64,000 bases of DNA from Martelella lutilitoris (GCF_005924265.1 NZ_VCLB01000004.1:1-64000), one strand, 5' to 3'. Shown: positions 1 through 10,978, counted from the stretch's first letter. The notes: generated by a model not told the origin, from the sequence alone. Program-made: numbers and translations.

Positions 1-28
1 AGTCGTCCTCTGTCATCTTCGTGCTCAT
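1..28 (-). CDS. 5' end of an unidentified gene, cut by the window edge
   Basis: Only the first nine codons are inside the window (reading MSTKMTEDD). A very good ribosome-binding site, GGAGG followed by a five-base spacer, precedes the ATG at 28. It lies downstream of the PadR and small membrane protein genes on the same strand, 42 bases after the latter, so it is probably the third gene of that operon. Too little is visible to say what it encodes. Confidence 0.5.
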
Positions 29-70
29 GTCGACCTCCAATCAGTCGACATCCCATGAATCAGACAACGC

Positions 71-328
71 TCAGCCGGGGAATCCCATTTCTTCAAACTG
101 CGGCAATCCGTCCACACCGCCTAAATGGCCAGGAATTTCTGCCAAGTAAGCATCCCATTCTTCGTCATACCGCTCTCGCAATTCAAGCGGAAGTGTTCCG
201 ACAGCCAAACTCTTGACCCGACGCACGATCCAAGGATTCCAAGCGCGAAACTCTTCCGCAAGAATATTGGAAAAGGCTCCTCCCAGAAGGGTCAATACCG
301 CAAGGAAGACTAGAGCAATCACGCCCAT
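71..328 (-). CDS. Small single-pass membrane protein in a PadR operon
   Basis: This encodes 85 residues. The first 24 or so form one hydrophobic helix (MGVIALVFLAVLTLLGGAF) and the rest is a charged tail with many Glu and Arg, presumably cytoplasmic. The start codon overlaps the last codons of the padR-type gene by ten bases, so translation is probably coupled. I do not recognise the family. Genes for small membrane proteins are often paired with PadR-type repressors, so this may be the repressor's main target, but that is inference from position. The tail is soluble and acidic and carries no motif I can name. Confidence 0.7.
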   Translation of the reverse strand: MGVIALVFLAVLTLLGGAFSNILAEEFRAWNPWIVRRVKSLAVGTLPLELRERYDEEWDAYLAEIPGHLGGVDGLPQFEEMGFPG

Positions 329-627
329 ACAAGTCCCTCCCCCGCTGGACTGAACTCAGACGCTATTTGCCGACAATGTCTGGCGCCGTCAGCGGACAAT
401 TTATAATAACGTCGACGCGGACGCCCCAAAGCTTTGGGGTCTCCCGCCTCCCATTCGCTATGAAGCCAGCCTGCCCGCTCAAGTCGCATCAAAATTGGAT
501 AAAGGCTACCGGAAGCCAATCCGGTAGCCTTGCTTATTTCCGCACCTGAGAAGCGATCAAATGGTCGCTCAAGGATCGCCGACAGCACGCGCCGAGTCTG
601 CTTTGTCAGTCTAATATCGTCACTCAT
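319..627 (-). CDS. PadR-family transcriptional regulator
   Basis: This 102-residue protein is a single winged-helix domain. The core RRVLSAILERP..FSGAEISKATGLASGSLYPILMRLERAGWLHSEWE, followed by the wing GRPRRRYYKLSADGA, is the classical PadR N-terminal domain; the C-terminal dimer helix is short, as in subfamily 2. An in-frame TTG at 663 would add twelve residues, but that TTG is part of a TTGACA -35 box and has no ribosome-binding site, so I chose the ATG at 627. That choice makes the transcript leaderless or nearly so. The gene is co-transcribed with the overlapping small membrane protein. A perfect dyad covers its own start codon and suggests autoregulation. Ligand unknown. Confidence 0.88.
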   Translation of the reverse strand: MSDDIRLTKQTRRVLSAILERPFDRFSGAEISKATGLASGSLYPILMRLERAGWLHSEWEAGDPKALGRPRRRYYKLSADGARHCRQIASEFSPAGEGLVWA

Positions 628-663
628 GTAGAGAACTCTACATAGGGTGCGACATACTGTCAA
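626..663 (-). promoter_or_regulatory. Promoter and PadR-type operator overlapping a leaderless start
   Basis: On the minus strand TTGACA (663-658) is followed after 17 bases by TAGAGT (640-635). Seven bases later comes the ATG (627-625), so transcription should begin at or next to the start codon. A perfect inverted repeat ATGTAGAG-2-CTCTACAT spans 626-643. It has the ATGT...ACAT ends known for PadR operators and covers both the -10 box and the start codon. Autorepression is inferred. Confidence 0.65.
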
Positions 664-687
664 TTACCAAGTAGACGTTCCCCCTAC

Positions 688-2523
688 CTATTCCGGCAGG
701 ATCCGCACCGCCCCCCTGTCGGCGCTGGCGGCAAACGCGGCGTAGGCCTTGAGCGCCGTCGTCACCTTGCGGCGGCGCGGTTGTTCCGGCTTCCAGCCCT
801 TTTCGTCCTGCGCGCTGCGGCGGGCTTCGAGCTCCGACGGGGAAATGCGCAGATTGATGGTGCGGCCGGGAATGTCGATGTCGATCATGTCGCCGTCGCG
901 CACGAGGCCGATGGCGCCGCCATTGGCCGCTTCCGGCGAGGCGTGGCCGATGGAAAGACCGGACGTGCCGCCCGAAAAGCGGCCATCGGTGATCAGCGCG
1001 CAATCCTTGCCGAGGCCCTTCGACTTCAGATAGCTGGTCGGGTACAGCATTTCCTGCATGCCCGGCCCGCCCTTCGGCCCTTCGTAACGGATGACGACGA
1101 CGTCGCCGGCCTTCACCTCGTTGGAGAGGATGCCCTTGACCGCCGCGTCCTGGCTTTCGAAAACGACGGCGGGACCGGAGAACTTCAGGATGCTCTCGTC
1201 AACGCCGGCCGTCTTCACGATGCAGCCATTGAGCGCGATATTGCCCTTCAGGACGGCCAGCCCGCCATCCTTGGAGAAGGGATGCTCGGCATTGCGGATC
1301 GCGCCCGACACGCGGTCGAGATCGAGCTCGGCCCAGCGGCGGTTCTGCGAGAACGCTTCCTGCGACGGCACGCCGCCGGGGGCCGCCATGTAGAAATTGC
1401 GCACGCTTTCCGAATTGGTGCGCACGATATCCCACTGGTCGATCGCGTCGCCGATGGTGGCCGAATGCACCGTCGGGCTTTCCCGCTTGATCAGGCCCGC
1501 CCGATCAAGCTCACCAAGGATCGCCATGATGCCGCCGGCGCGATGGACGTCTTCCATATGGACATCGTTCTTGGCCGGCGCGACCTTGCACAGGCACGGC
1601 ACGTAGCGCGACAGCCGGTCAATGTCGTCCATCGTGAAATCAAGTTCGGCCTCGTGCGCGGCCGCCAGAATGTGCAGCACGGTATTGGTGGACCCGCCCA
1701 TGGCGATGTCCAGCGTCATGGCGTTTTCAAAGGCCGCCTTGCCGGCGATTTTGCGCGGCAGGACGTTTTCGTCCTCCTGCTCGTAATAGCGACGGGTGAT
1801 GTCGACGATCTGGTGGCCGGCCTCAACGAAGAGGCGGCGGCGATCGGCGTGGGTGGCAAGCGTCGAGCCATTGCCCGGCAACGACAGACCAAGCGCTTCC
1901 GTCAGACAGTTCATCGAATTGGCGGTGAACATGCCGGAACATGAGCCGCAGGTCGGGCAGGCCGAGCGCTCGATCGACTGAACATCGGCGTCGGAAATCC
2001 GGTCATCGGCGGCGGCGACCATGGCGTCGACCAGGTCAAGCGCCTGTTCCTTGCCGTTCAGCACCACCTTGCCGGCCTCCATCGGGCCTCCGGAAACGAA
2101 GATCGTCGGAATATTGAGGCGCAGCGAGGCCATCAGCATGCCGGGGGTGATCTTGTCGCAGTTGGAGATGCAGACCATGGCATCGGCGCAATGCGCGTTG
2201 ACCATGTATTCGACGCTGTCGGCGATGATCTCGCGCGACGGCAGCGAATAGAGCATGCCGTCATGGCCCATGGCGATGCCGTCATCGACGGCGATGGTGT
2301 TGAATTCCTTGGCAACGCCGCCGGCCGCCTCGATCTCGCGGGCGACAAGCTGACCGAGATCCTTCAGATGCACGTGCCCCGGCACGAACTGGGTGAACGA
2401 GTTGACGACGGCGATGATCGGCTTGCCGAAATCGCCTTCCTTCATGCCGGTCGCGCGCCAGAGACCGCGCGCGCCGGCCATGTTGCGTCCATGGGTCGTC
2501 GTTCTGGAACGATAGGCTGGCAT
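688..2523 (-). CDS. ilvD: Dihydroxy-acid dehydratase
   Basis: IlvD catalyses the third step of valine and isoleucine synthesis, removing water from 2,3-dihydroxy acids to give 2-oxo acids; it is a cytoplasmic iron-sulfur enzyme. The 611-residue length is that of the E. coli type. Cluster-binding cysteines are visible at C122 ([11 protein letters not shown]) and C195 within [10 protein letters not shown]. The C-terminal block [19 protein letters not shown] is also typical. The start at 2523 follows AAGGAAG with a five-base spacer. No other branched-chain genes are adjacent. The 5' leader carries a strong terminator-like hairpin just before the ribosome-binding site (2538-2584), so expression may be controlled by attenuation. 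Confidence 0.97.
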   Translation of the reverse strand: MPAYRSRTTTHGRNMAGARGLWRATGMKEGDFGKPIIAVVNSFTQFVPGHVHLKDLGQLVAREIEAAGGVAKEFNTIAVDDGIAMGHDGMLYSLPSREIIADSVEYMVNAHCADAMVCISNCDKITPGMLMASLRLNIPTIFVSGGPMEAGKVVLNGKEQALDLVDAMVAAADDRISDADVQSIERSACPTCGSCSGMFTANSMNCLTEALGLSLPGNGSTLATHADRRRLFVEAGHQIVDITRRYYEQEDENVLPRKIAGKAAFENAMTLDIAMGGSTNTVLHILAAAHEAELDFTMDDIDRLSRYVPCLCKVAPAKNDVHMEDVHRAGGIMAILGELDRAGLIKRESPTVHSATIGDAIDQWDIVRTNSESVRNFYMAAPGGVPSQEAFSQNRRWAELDLDRVSGAIRNAEHPFSKDGGLAVLKGNIALNGCIVKTAGVDESILKFSGPAVVFESQDAAVKGILSNEVKAGDVVVIRYEGPKGGPGMQEMLYPTSYLKSKGLGKDCALITDGRFSGGTSGLSIGHASPEAANGGAIGLVRDGDMIDIDIPGRTINLRISPSELEARRSAQDEKGWKPEQPRRRKVTTALKAYAAFAASADRGAVRILPE

Positions 2524-2537
2524 GGGTCTTCCTTTCC

Positions 2538-2584
2538 AAAAAAAACGGGCGTCGGTACGGGAGCTCCTCTTCTCCGTACAGCCC
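2538..2584 (-). terminator. Candidate attenuator terminator in the ilvD leader
   Basis: Read on the minus strand, GGGC (2584-2581) and GTACGGAG (2579-2572) can pair with CTCCCGTAC (2563-2555) and GCCC (2550-2547). Eight consecutive U residues follow (2545-2538). The structure ends directly before the ilvD ribosome-binding site, so it cannot belong to an upstream gene on this strand. Two more copies of the same six-base arm, GTACGG at 2722-2717 and CCGTAC at 2680-2675, lie upstream and allow alternative pairing. Confidence 0.6.
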
Positions 2585-2818
2585 TTTTCGGGCGAAAATC
2601 CGCCGTATTGAGTGTGTCGTAACGCAAATCACGGGGCCTGTCACTATCGCTTGGGGCGAAAATGGTACTCTCCGGTACGGTTGTGTGCGGACATCAATTC
2701 AAGGGCCTCTCACGCCCCGTACACGAAAATGTGGTTCAGATGTTTATTGTGAAGGAGGAAACTATCGGCGATCTTCCGACGTATAGCGTCATGAATGCCA
2801 ATTCGGGAGGCAGAGATC

Positions 2819-3802
2819 ATGCCAGCATACAAGCCGCCGCACATTCCGTCCTCTGAAATCACGCCGGAGCACATCTATCTGAAGCGGCGCACGCTTCTGG
2901 CCGCGGGCCTTGCCGCCGGCGCAACCTTCGTCACGGGCGCGGGCAGCGGCGAGGCGAACGCGGCGACGCTCACTCAGGCAGAGGCGCTGAAGACGGTGCC
3001 CGGCCCCTTCCCAAAGCCGAAGCGCGCGGAAACGAGCTTCGAGGACGTGACCAACTACAACAACTTCTACGAATTCGGCACGGGCAAGGCCGATCCGTCC
3101 AGGAATTCCGGCAGGTTCCAGCCCTATCCCTGGACCTTCGAGATCGGCGGCATGGTGCAGAAGCCGCAGACCGTCGATATCGAAACGCTGATGACCAAGT
3201 TTCCGCTGGAAGACCGCGTCTACCGCATGCGCTGCGTCGAAGCCTGGTCGATGGTCATCCCCTGGGTCGGCATTCCGCTGAAATCGATCATCGACATGGC
3301 CGAGCCGACCGGTTCGGCGAAATACGTCGCCTTCGAGGGCGTCGTGCGGCCGAAGGAAATGCCCGGCCAGAGCGGTTTCGGCCAGCCCATGCCCTGGCCC
3401 TATGTGGAGGGGCTCAGGCTGGATGAGGCCAATCACCCGCTCACCATCATCGCCGTCGGGCTTTACGGCAAGACGCTGCTGAACCAGTCCGGCGCACCGA
3501 TGCGCCTTGTGGTGCCGTGGAAATACGGCTTCAAGGGCATCAAGTCGATCACGAAGATCACGCTGACCGATACCCAGCCGCCCAATAGCTGGAACCTGCT
3601 GCAGCCGAACGAATACGGCTTTTACGCCAATGTGAACCCGAATGTGCCGCATCCGCGCTGGAGCCAGGCCACCGAGCGCGTCATCGGCGAGGATGGCGGC
3701 CTCTTCGGCGGCGGCAAGCGCATCGACACACTGATGTTCAACGGTTACGGCGACGAGGTGGCAAGCCTTTACGCCGGCATGGACCTTGCGAAGTATTACT
3801 AG
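2819..3802 (+). CDS. msrP: Protein-methionine-sulfoxide reductase, catalytic subunit
   Basis: MsrP (formerly YedY) is a periplasmic molybdenum-cofactor enzyme that repairs methionine sulfoxide in envelope proteins. The N-terminus carries a Tat signal with twin arginines ([10 protein letters not shown]) and an Ala-rich segment ending near GEANA. The cysteine in [11 protein letters not shown] is the expected molybdenum ligand. The protein has 327 residues, about the family norm. I place the start at the ATG at 2819 because GGGAGG lies eight bases before it; an upstream ATG at 2795 has no such site. It is followed 16 bases later by its membrane partner msrQ, which supplies electrons. Confidence 0.96.
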   Translation: MPAYKPPHIPSSEITPEHIYLKRRTLLAAGLAAGATFVTGAGSGEANAATLTQAEALKTVPGPFPKPKRAETSFEDVTNYNNFYEFGTGKADPSRNSGRFQPYPWTFEIGGMVQKPQTVDIETLMTKFPLEDRVYRMRCVEAWSMVIPWVGIPLKSIIDMAEPTGSAKYVAFEGVVRPKEMPGQSGFGQPMPWPYVEGLRLDEANHPLTIIAVGLYGKTLLNQSGAPMRLVVPWKYGFKGIKSITKITLTDTQPPNSWNLLQPNEYGFYANVNPNVPHPRWSQATERVIGEDGGLFGGGKRIDTLMFNGYGDEVASLYAGMDLAKYY

Positions 3803-3818
3803 GCCGGCAGAGCGAGAC

Positions 3819-4487
3819 ATGGCCCCAACCAAAGCCAAATCATCCGGCGTCGCCTGGTGGCGCCCCGCCTCCGTCTGGGCGCTCTATGCCGTCGGGCTTC
3901 TCCCGGCCGTCTGGTATTTTTACCTCGGCGCGACCAACAATCTCGGCGTCGATCCGGTCAAGACCTTCGAGCACCTGCTCGGCATCTGGGCGCTGCGCTT
4001 CATCCTTTTGACGCTGTGCGTCACGCCGCTGCGCGATCTCGCCGGCATCAACCTCATGCGCTACCGGCGCGCGCTCGGCCTGCTCGGCTTCTATTACGTC
4101 GTCTTCCATTTCCTGGTCTATCTGGTGCTCGACCAGCAGATGAACCTTTCCGTCGTGGTGGAAGACGTCATCAAGCGGCCGTTCATCACCTTCGGCATGA
4201 TCGCGCTCGTACTCCTCATCCCGCTGGCGCTGACCTCCAGCAACTGGGCGATCCGGACCCTGAAGCAGAACTGGATCCGCCTGCACAGGCTGGTCTACCT
4301 CATCGCCGCGCTCGGCACGCTGCACTTCGCCATGGGCCGGAAAGTGATCGGCCCGGAGATCATGTTCTACATCGCCGTCTGCGTGCTCCTCCTCGGCTAT
4401 CGCCTCATCCGCCCGAAGCTGATGGAGCGCAAGCGCGCGCGGAAGAAGGCGGCGCGGATGCAGGCGGGCGTGAAGCCCGCAAGATAG
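3819..4487 (+). CDS. msrQ: Heme-binding membrane subunit MsrQ
   Basis: MsrQ is the inner-membrane heme b protein that passes electrons from the respiratory chain to MsrP. The 222-residue sequence shows about six hydrophobic helices, with histidines in HLLGIW, FHFLVYLVLD, LHRLVYL and LHFAMG that fit heme ligation in this ferric-reductase-like family. The C-terminus is a basic tail (KLMERKRARKKAARM). It follows msrP by 16 bases and the two form one operon. A TTG at 3786 would overlap msrP; the ATG at 3819 is more likely although its ribosome-binding site is weak. Confidence 0.94.
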   Translation: MAPTKAKSSGVAWWRPASVWALYAVGLLPAVWYFYLGATNNLGVDPVKTFEHLLGIWALRFILLTLCVTPLRDLAGINLMRYRRALGLLGFYYVVFHFLVYLVLDQQMNLSVVVEDVIKRPFITFGMIALVLLIPLALTSSNWAIRTLKQNWIRLHRLVYLIAALGTLHFAMGRKVIGPEIMFYIAVCVLLLGYRLIRPKLMERKRARKKAARMQAGVKPAR

Positions 4488-4554
4488 ACGCCATGCTTTC
4501 GCCGCATAGCGCCCGCTAGTTTCGCGGAAGGGAAACAGCAACAAGGGCCTTCCG

Positions 4555-5421
4555 GTGCACAAAGCCGCCTCGCCGCCGTTGATCGGCACGCTCGACTCAT
4601 GGCTGACGAATATCGATCCGGCCCCGGCGCTGACCGGCATCCGCCGCTTCGCCGTCGAGTTCCTGTTCTTCGGCCTCAAGGAGGCGCGGGCCTGCCTGTT
4701 TGCCGGCCTATTCTTCGTTTCGATCTTCATCGTACCGCGCGAGGGTTTCCTGGGACTGCCGCGCTATGACGTGCTGCTGGTCATCGCGCTTGCGATCCAG
4801 TTCGCCATGATCCGGCTCGGGCTGGAGACCTGGGACGAGTTCCGGGCGATCTGCCTGTTTCACGTCGTCGGCTTCGCGCTCGAAGTGTTCAAGACGTCCG
4901 GCGCGATCCAGTCCTGGTCCTATCCGGATTTCGCCTATACCAAGCTTTTCGGCGTGCCGATGTTCTCCGGCTTCATGTATGCCGCCGTCGGCAGCTATAT
5001 CATCCAGGCCTGGCGCATACTTCAGGTGCGCATCCTGCACCATCCGCCCTACTGGATGGCCGCTCTGGTGGCGCTGCTGATCTACGCAAATTTCTTCACC
5101 CATCATTTCATCGGCGATTATCGCTGGTATATCGCGGCGCTCGCCATCGGGCTTTACGCGCGGGCAACGGTGGTCTTCCGCCCCTATGACCGCGACCGGA
5201 AGATGCCGATGCTGCTTGCCTTCATCCTCATCGGCTTCTTCATCTGGCTTGCGGAAAACATCTCGACCTTCTTCGCCATCTGGCAATATCCGGACCAGAT
5301 CGGCGCATGGTCGACCGTGCATCTCGGCAAATGGAGTTCCTGGACGCTGCTGGTGATCATGACCTTCACCATCGTCGTCTCGCTGAAACATATCCGGGAG
5401 AGCATCCACATTCCGCGCTGA
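4555..5421 (+). CDS. DUF817 family integral membrane protein
   Basis: The 288-residue protein contains about eight hydrophobic segments and matches the DUF817 (YoaT-like) pattern: FGLKEARACLFAGLFF near residue 40, ETWDEFRAICLFHVVGFALEVFKTS around 95-115, WSYPD, GFMYAAVGSYI, and IAENISTFFAIWQYP near the end. Function is unknown for the family. The start is a GTG at 4555 with a modest AAGG upstream; no better start precedes the conserved part. It lies 67 bases after msrQ on the same strand and may be read with it, but no functional link is known. Confidence 0.85.
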   Translation: MHKAASPPLIGTLDSWLTNIDPAPALTGIRRFAVEFLFFGLKEARACLFAGLFFVSIFIVPREGFLGLPRYDVLLVIALAIQFAMIRLGLETWDEFRAICLFHVVGFALEVFKTSGAIQSWSYPDFAYTKLFGVPMFSGFMYAAVGSYIIQAWRILQVRILHHPPYWMAALVALLIYANFFTHHFIGDYRWYIAALAIGLYARATVVFRPYDRDRKMPMLLAFILIGFFIWLAENISTFFAIWQYPDQIGAWSTVHLGKWSSWTLLVIMTFTIVVSLKHIRESIHIPR

Positions 5422-5450
5422 CGGCGGCGGAGACGGCCTGAGCGTCAAAT

Positions 5451-6431
5451 TCAGAAGGCGATCTTTGCGTCGAGCGGCGAGAAGGGCTGAACGGCCGACA
5501 GCAGCGCCCGCGCCTGATCGGCATCGCGGTGCATCTGGGCGACGAGGGCCTCCAGCCCGTTGAACTTCAGCTCGTCGCGCAGGCGGCCGAAGAGAGAGAC
5601 GGAACCGGTCTCGCCATAAAGATCGCCCTTGAAGTCGAAGATATAGGTCTCGAGCAACGGCCGTCCGTCCTCCACCACGGTCGGGCGGCGGCCGAAGCTC
5701 GCCACCCCGTCATGCAGCGTGCCGTCAGGACGACGATAGCGCACGGCATAGATGCCGGGGCGAAGCTTGGCGTCGGGATCGAACGCCATGTTGGCCGTCG
5801 GAAAGCCCAGCGTGCGGCCAAGTTTCTCGCCATGGATAACTTCGCCGGAGACCGTGTAGCGATAGCCGAGAAGGCCGGACGCCTCCACCACCTCGCCGCG
5901 GGTCAGAAGATCGCGGATGCGGCTGGAGGAGACGACCTCGGCATTCTCGTCGCGGAAGGCATCCATCAGCGTGACGCCGAAACCGTGGCGCTTGCCCGCC
6001 TGCATCAGATAGGCCGGGCCGCCCTCGCGGTTGCGGCCGAAATGGAAGTCGAAACCGGTGACGACCTCGCTGGCCGCCAGCCAGTCGATCAGCACGGTGG
6101 AGACGAATTCCTCGGGCGAGCGCTGCGAGAAGGTCCGGTCGAAGGGATATTCGATGACGGCGTGATAGCCCATCGCCTCCAGCAGGCGCGCCTTCATCGG
6201 CGCCGGCGTCAGCCTGAAGACCGGCGTCTTGGGATTGAAGACGGAACGCGGATGCGGTTCGAAGGTCAGCACCAGCGCCGGCACGCCGCGCTCCTCGGCA
6301 AGCGAGAGCGCGCGCCCCAGCACGCTTTGATGACCGCGATGCACGCCGTCGAAATTGCCGATGGCCACCACCCCGCCCTTCAGTTCGGATGGCAGGGGTT
6401 CACGAAACTCGTTGCGGTGAAATACGGTCAT
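5451..6431 (-). CDS. ribF: Bifunctional riboflavin kinase / FAD synthetase
   Basis: RibF converts riboflavin to FMN and then to FAD in the cytoplasm. The N-terminal nucleotidyltransferase half shows AIGNFDGVHRGHQ (the HxGH-type site) near residues 26-38 and TFEPHPRSVF. The C-terminal flavokinase half begins about residue 185 and shows GRTLGFPTANM and SFGRRPTV. The 326-residue length is usual. It is convergent with the DUF817 gene and lies 29 bases downstream of the HAD phosphatase gene on the same strand, so the two probably form an operon. This pairing could serve flavin nucleotide turnover, but that is only positional. Confidence 0.96.
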   Translation of the reverse strand: MTVFHRNEFREPLPSELKGGVVAIGNFDGVHRGHQSVLGRALSLAEERGVPALVLTFEPHPRSVFNPKTPVFRLTPAPMKARLLEAMGYHAVIEYPFDRTFSQRSPEEFVSTVLIDWLAASEVVTGFDFHFGRNREGGPAYLMQAGKRHGFGVTLMDAFRDENAEVVSSSRIRDLLTRGEVVEASGLLGYRYTVSGEVIHGEKLGRTLGFPTANMAFDPDAKLRPGIYAVRYRRPDGTLHDGVASFGRRPTVVEDGRPLLETYIFDFKGDLYGETGSVSLFGRLRDELKFNGLEALVAQMHRDADQARALLSAVQPFSPLDAKIAF

Positions 6432-6460
6432 GTTCAGCTTCCAGATGAATGCGACCGACC

Positions 6461-7309
6461 TCAGGCGAGGTCGGGCATCCAGTATTTCGGCTCTGCGTTC
6501 CGCTCCGTCAAGAACCGATCGAGCGACGCTTCGTCAACCGTTCCGTCGACCGTGTAGTCACCCGCATGAATGCCTTCGGCGATGAACAGGAGGTCGAGAC
6601 CGTAGTCGAGCGCGCCCTTCACATCGGTCGGCATGCCGTCGCCGATGGCAAGGACGCGGGCCTTGTCAACGTCGCCGAGAAGCGTACGGGCCGTCGCCAT
6701 CGCCGCCTCGTAGATCGGCGTGTGCGGCTTGCCGGCAATGCGGGTCTCGCCGCCGAGCTCTTCATAAAGGGCGGCAAGCGCGCCGGCGCAGGGGATCAGC
6801 CGGTCACCGCGGGTGACGACAAGATCCGGATTGGCGCAGATCAGCGGCGCGCCGCGCGTCTGGAAGCCGAGGAGCATGTCGCGGTAGTCTTCCGGGGTCT
6901 CGGTCTCGTCGTCGAAGAAGCCGGTGCACAGAATGCCCTCGGCCGCCGTTTCGCCGACCAGTTCCGCGCCGGTTCCGTCGATCAGGCCGGTGTCGCGCTT
7001 CGGACCGAGATGGAAGAGCTTGCGCGGCCCCTCGGCAACGAGCGTCTTTGTCACGTCGCCGGAGGTGACGATCGCGTCATAGCTTTCATCATAGATTTCA
7101 AGGGCCGCAAGCTGCTCGACGACGGCGGGCGAAAGCCGGGGCGAATTGGTGAGCAGGATCACCGTCTTGCCGGCCGCGCGCGCATCCTTCAGCGCCTGCC
7201 GGGCCGCCGGAAAGGCCGCAACCCCGTTGTGGAGCACGCCCCAGACGTCGCAGAGCACGATGTCGTAATCGGCATAGAGCGCGCTGAGGGCGGGGATCAA
7301 ACGGGGCAT
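6461..7309 (-). CDS. HAD superfamily class IIA phosphatase (TIGR01459 type)
   Basis: The 282-residue protein has the class IIA HAD motifs in order: DIVLCDVWGVLHNG (motif I, nucleophile Asp and second Asp replaced within DVWGV), LLTNSPR (motif II), AGKPHTPIYEAA (motif III Lys) and AIGDGMPTDVKGA (motif IV). The large cap between motifs II and III is as in NagD-like phosphatases. The start follows AAAAGGACACGCC. The family is common beside ribF in Rhizobiales and its natural substrate is not established; a small phosphorylated metabolite is likely. Confidence 0.88.
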   Translation of the reverse strand: MPRLIPALSALYADYDIVLCDVWGVLHNGVAAFPAARQALKDARAAGKTVILLTNSPRLSPAVVEQLAALEIYDESYDAIVTSGDVTKTLVAEGPRKLFHLGPKRDTGLIDGTGAELVGETAAEGILCTGFFDDETETPEDYRDMLLGFQTRGAPLICANPDLVVTRGDRLIPCAGALAALYEELGGETRIAGKPHTPIYEAAMATARTLLGDVDKARVLAIGDGMPTDVKGALDYGLDLLFIAEGIHAGDYTVDGTVDEASLDRFLTERNAEPKYWMPDLA

Positions 7310-7366
7310 GGCGTGTCCTTTTGGTTTGGAAAGGTCGGTTGAAGGCGGGTCTTGCGGCCCTATTGG

Positions 7367-8698
7367 TCATAACCAGCTGGCAATGGCAAGCCCCGCAAGC
7401 CCTGCGCCCAGAAGAAGCGGCACAACGCCGATGCGGAACGCGAAAAGGGCAATGGCGGCAACAAGGCTCAACAGCAGCGACCAGACATGCAGGCTCGACC
7501 ACACCGGCCAGACCGGCCCGGCGTCGATCAGGGGCGGCAGGGCAAAGAGTTCGATACGACCGACATGGTCGAACATGACATGCAGCGCAAACCAGAGCGA
7601 CAGGTTGGCGATGACCCCGACGATCGCCGCGCCGATGCCGGCCATGGCGCCCGAAAGCGCCGGGTTCTTTCTCAGATCCTCGATGAACGGCGCGCCGGCG
7701 AAGATGAAGACGAAGCTCGGCACGAAGATCGCCCAGGCCGTGAGGAAAGCGCCGATGATGCCGGAGACGAACGGCGCGGCGAAGGCGGGCGCGGCATAGG
7801 CGCCGAGAAAGCCGACGAAACAGAGAACGAGAACCAAGGGCCCCGGCGTGGTCTCCGCCAGCGCCAGGCCGTCCAGCATTTCGGCGGGCGTCAGCCAGTG
7901 ATAGGTCGTCACAGCCTCCTGCGCGACATAGGAGAGCACGGCATAGGCGCCGCCGAAGGAGAACAGCGCCACCTTGACGAAGAAGCCGAAGATCTCGGTG
8001 AGCGTCCCGGCTCCGCCGAGACCGGCGAGAATGCCAAGGGGCAAGAGCCAGACGAATGTCCACACGGAAATCGTGGCGATCGCGCGCATGCCCTTCTTCT
8101 GCCGGGTCGGCGCGGGCTCTTCATCCTCCGCGCCCGGATCGGGGCTGCCGCGCATGAGGAAATAGCCGGCGATGCCGGCGGCAAGCAAGACAAGCGGAAA
8201 GGCAATGCCGAACACGAACAACGCCACGAAGGCAATGACGGCGAACGCCACCGAGACCGGCCCTTTGAGCGATTTCTTCGCCATGCGCCAGAGCGCCTGG
8301 ATGACGATGGCGAGAACCGCCGCCTTCAGCCCGGTGAACACCGCCTCGAGCCAGGATGTGTCGGCAAGGGCCGCATAGAGACCGGCAAGGCCGATGATGA
8401 CGACGAGGCCCGGCACCACGAACAGCAGGCCCGCCGCCACGCCGCCGCGCGCGCCGAAGAGCAGCCAGCCGATATAGGTGGCAAGCTGCTGGGCCTCCGG
8501 GCCCGGCAACAGCATGCAATAGTTCAGCGCGTGGAGATAACGGTCTTCCTTAAGCCAGCGCTTCTCCTCGACCACGATCCGGTGCATCAGCGCGATCTGG
8601 CCGGCCGGACCGCCGAAGGACAGGCAGCCGATGCGGGCAAAGACTGCGACCAGTTCGCCAAAACTCGGTTTTGTGTTGCAATCGGCGGCTTCCGTCAC
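7367..8698 (-). CDS. chrA: Chromate transporter ChrA family
   Basis: ChrA proteins are inner-membrane exporters of the CHR family. This 443-residue sequence contains two homologous halves, the full-length arrangement. The first has FARIGCLSFGGPAGQIALMHR and LNYCMLLPGPEAQQLATYIGW. The second has FVKVALFSFGGAYAVLSYV and ETTPGPLVLVLCFVGFLGAY. About ten hydrophobic segments are evident and a polar linker (ARRMKSP-like, in GSPDPGAEDEEPAPTRQKKG) separates the halves. The start is a GTG preceded by GAGGAGATT. Family membership is clear; whether the real substrate is chromate or sulfate-like anions cannot be told. Confidence 0.93.
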   Translation of the reverse strand: MTEAADCNTKPSFGELVAVFARIGCLSFGGPAGQIALMHRIVVEEKRWLKEDRYLHALNYCMLLPGPEAQQLATYIGWLLFGARGGVAAGLLFVVPGLVVIIGLAGLYAALADTSWLEAVFTGLKAAVLAIVIQALWRMAKKSLKGPVSVAFAVIAFVALFVFGIAFPLVLLAAGIAGYFLMRGSPDPGAEDEEPAPTRQKKGMRAIATISVWTFVWLLPLGILAGLGGAGTLTEIFGFFVKVALFSFGGAYAVLSYVAQEAVTTYHWLTPAEMLDGLALAETTPGPLVLVLCFVGFLGAYAAPAFAAPFVSGIIGAFLTAWAIFVPSFVFIFAGAPFIEDLRKNPALSGAMAGIGAAIVGVIANLSLWFALHVMFDHVGRIELFALPPLIDAGPVWPVWSSLHVWSLLLSLVAAIALFAFRIGVVPLLLGAGLAGLAIASWL

Positions 8699-8825
8699 AA
8701 TCTCCTCGCATTCCGGTCGAATTTAGCGCCTACGGGTTATCGTCGCGACGTAAAGCCTGTATGAAGGGCGCCATCCACGGCGTACGGTCTCCCGCCGGCC
8801 AGGCAAAAAAATCTTTTGCCGATTT

Positions 8826-8854
8826 CTTGACACGCCGCATCCCACCTCCTAAAT
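8826..8854 (+). promoter_or_regulatory. RpoH-type heat-shock promoter of groESL
   Basis: CTTGAC at 8826-8831 and CCTAAAT at 8848-8854 match the alphaproteobacterial sigma-32 pattern (CTTGAC, about 17 bases, CYTATNT) with one mismatch in the -10. The promoter sits just upstream of the CIRCE dyad, so the transcription start would fall next to or inside the dyad. Confidence 0.7.
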
Positions 8855-8862
8855 CTCCGCCA

Positions 8863-8889
8863 TTAGCACTCACCCAGTGAGAGTGCTAA
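8863..8889 (+). promoter_or_regulatory. CIRCE operator (HrcA binding site)
   Basis: TTAGCACTC (8863-8871), nine bases, then GAGTGCTAA (8881-8889): a perfect match to the CIRCE consensus. HrcA binding here would repress groESL at normal temperature. Together with the RpoH-like promoter just upstream, the operon appears to be under both negative (HrcA) and positive (RpoH) heat control. Confidence 0.95.
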
Positions 8890-8949
8890 CACTTATCCAG
8901 GTGGCCGCGTCAAGCGGCTGCGAATGTCATTTGATCGAGGGTACAGACA

Positions 8950-9246
<297 letters not shown>

Positions 9247-9313
9247 TCGGCGGTCATCCCTGACGCTTACCATTCCATTCAGCCGGGCTTTTGAGCCCAT
9301 CAAGGTTTGATAA

Positions 9314-10978
<1,665 letters not shown>

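Noticed and set aside
781..1944. 387-residue open frame on the plus strand opposite ilvD
   Set aside because: A high-GC shadow of ilvD with no ribosome-binding site or domain.
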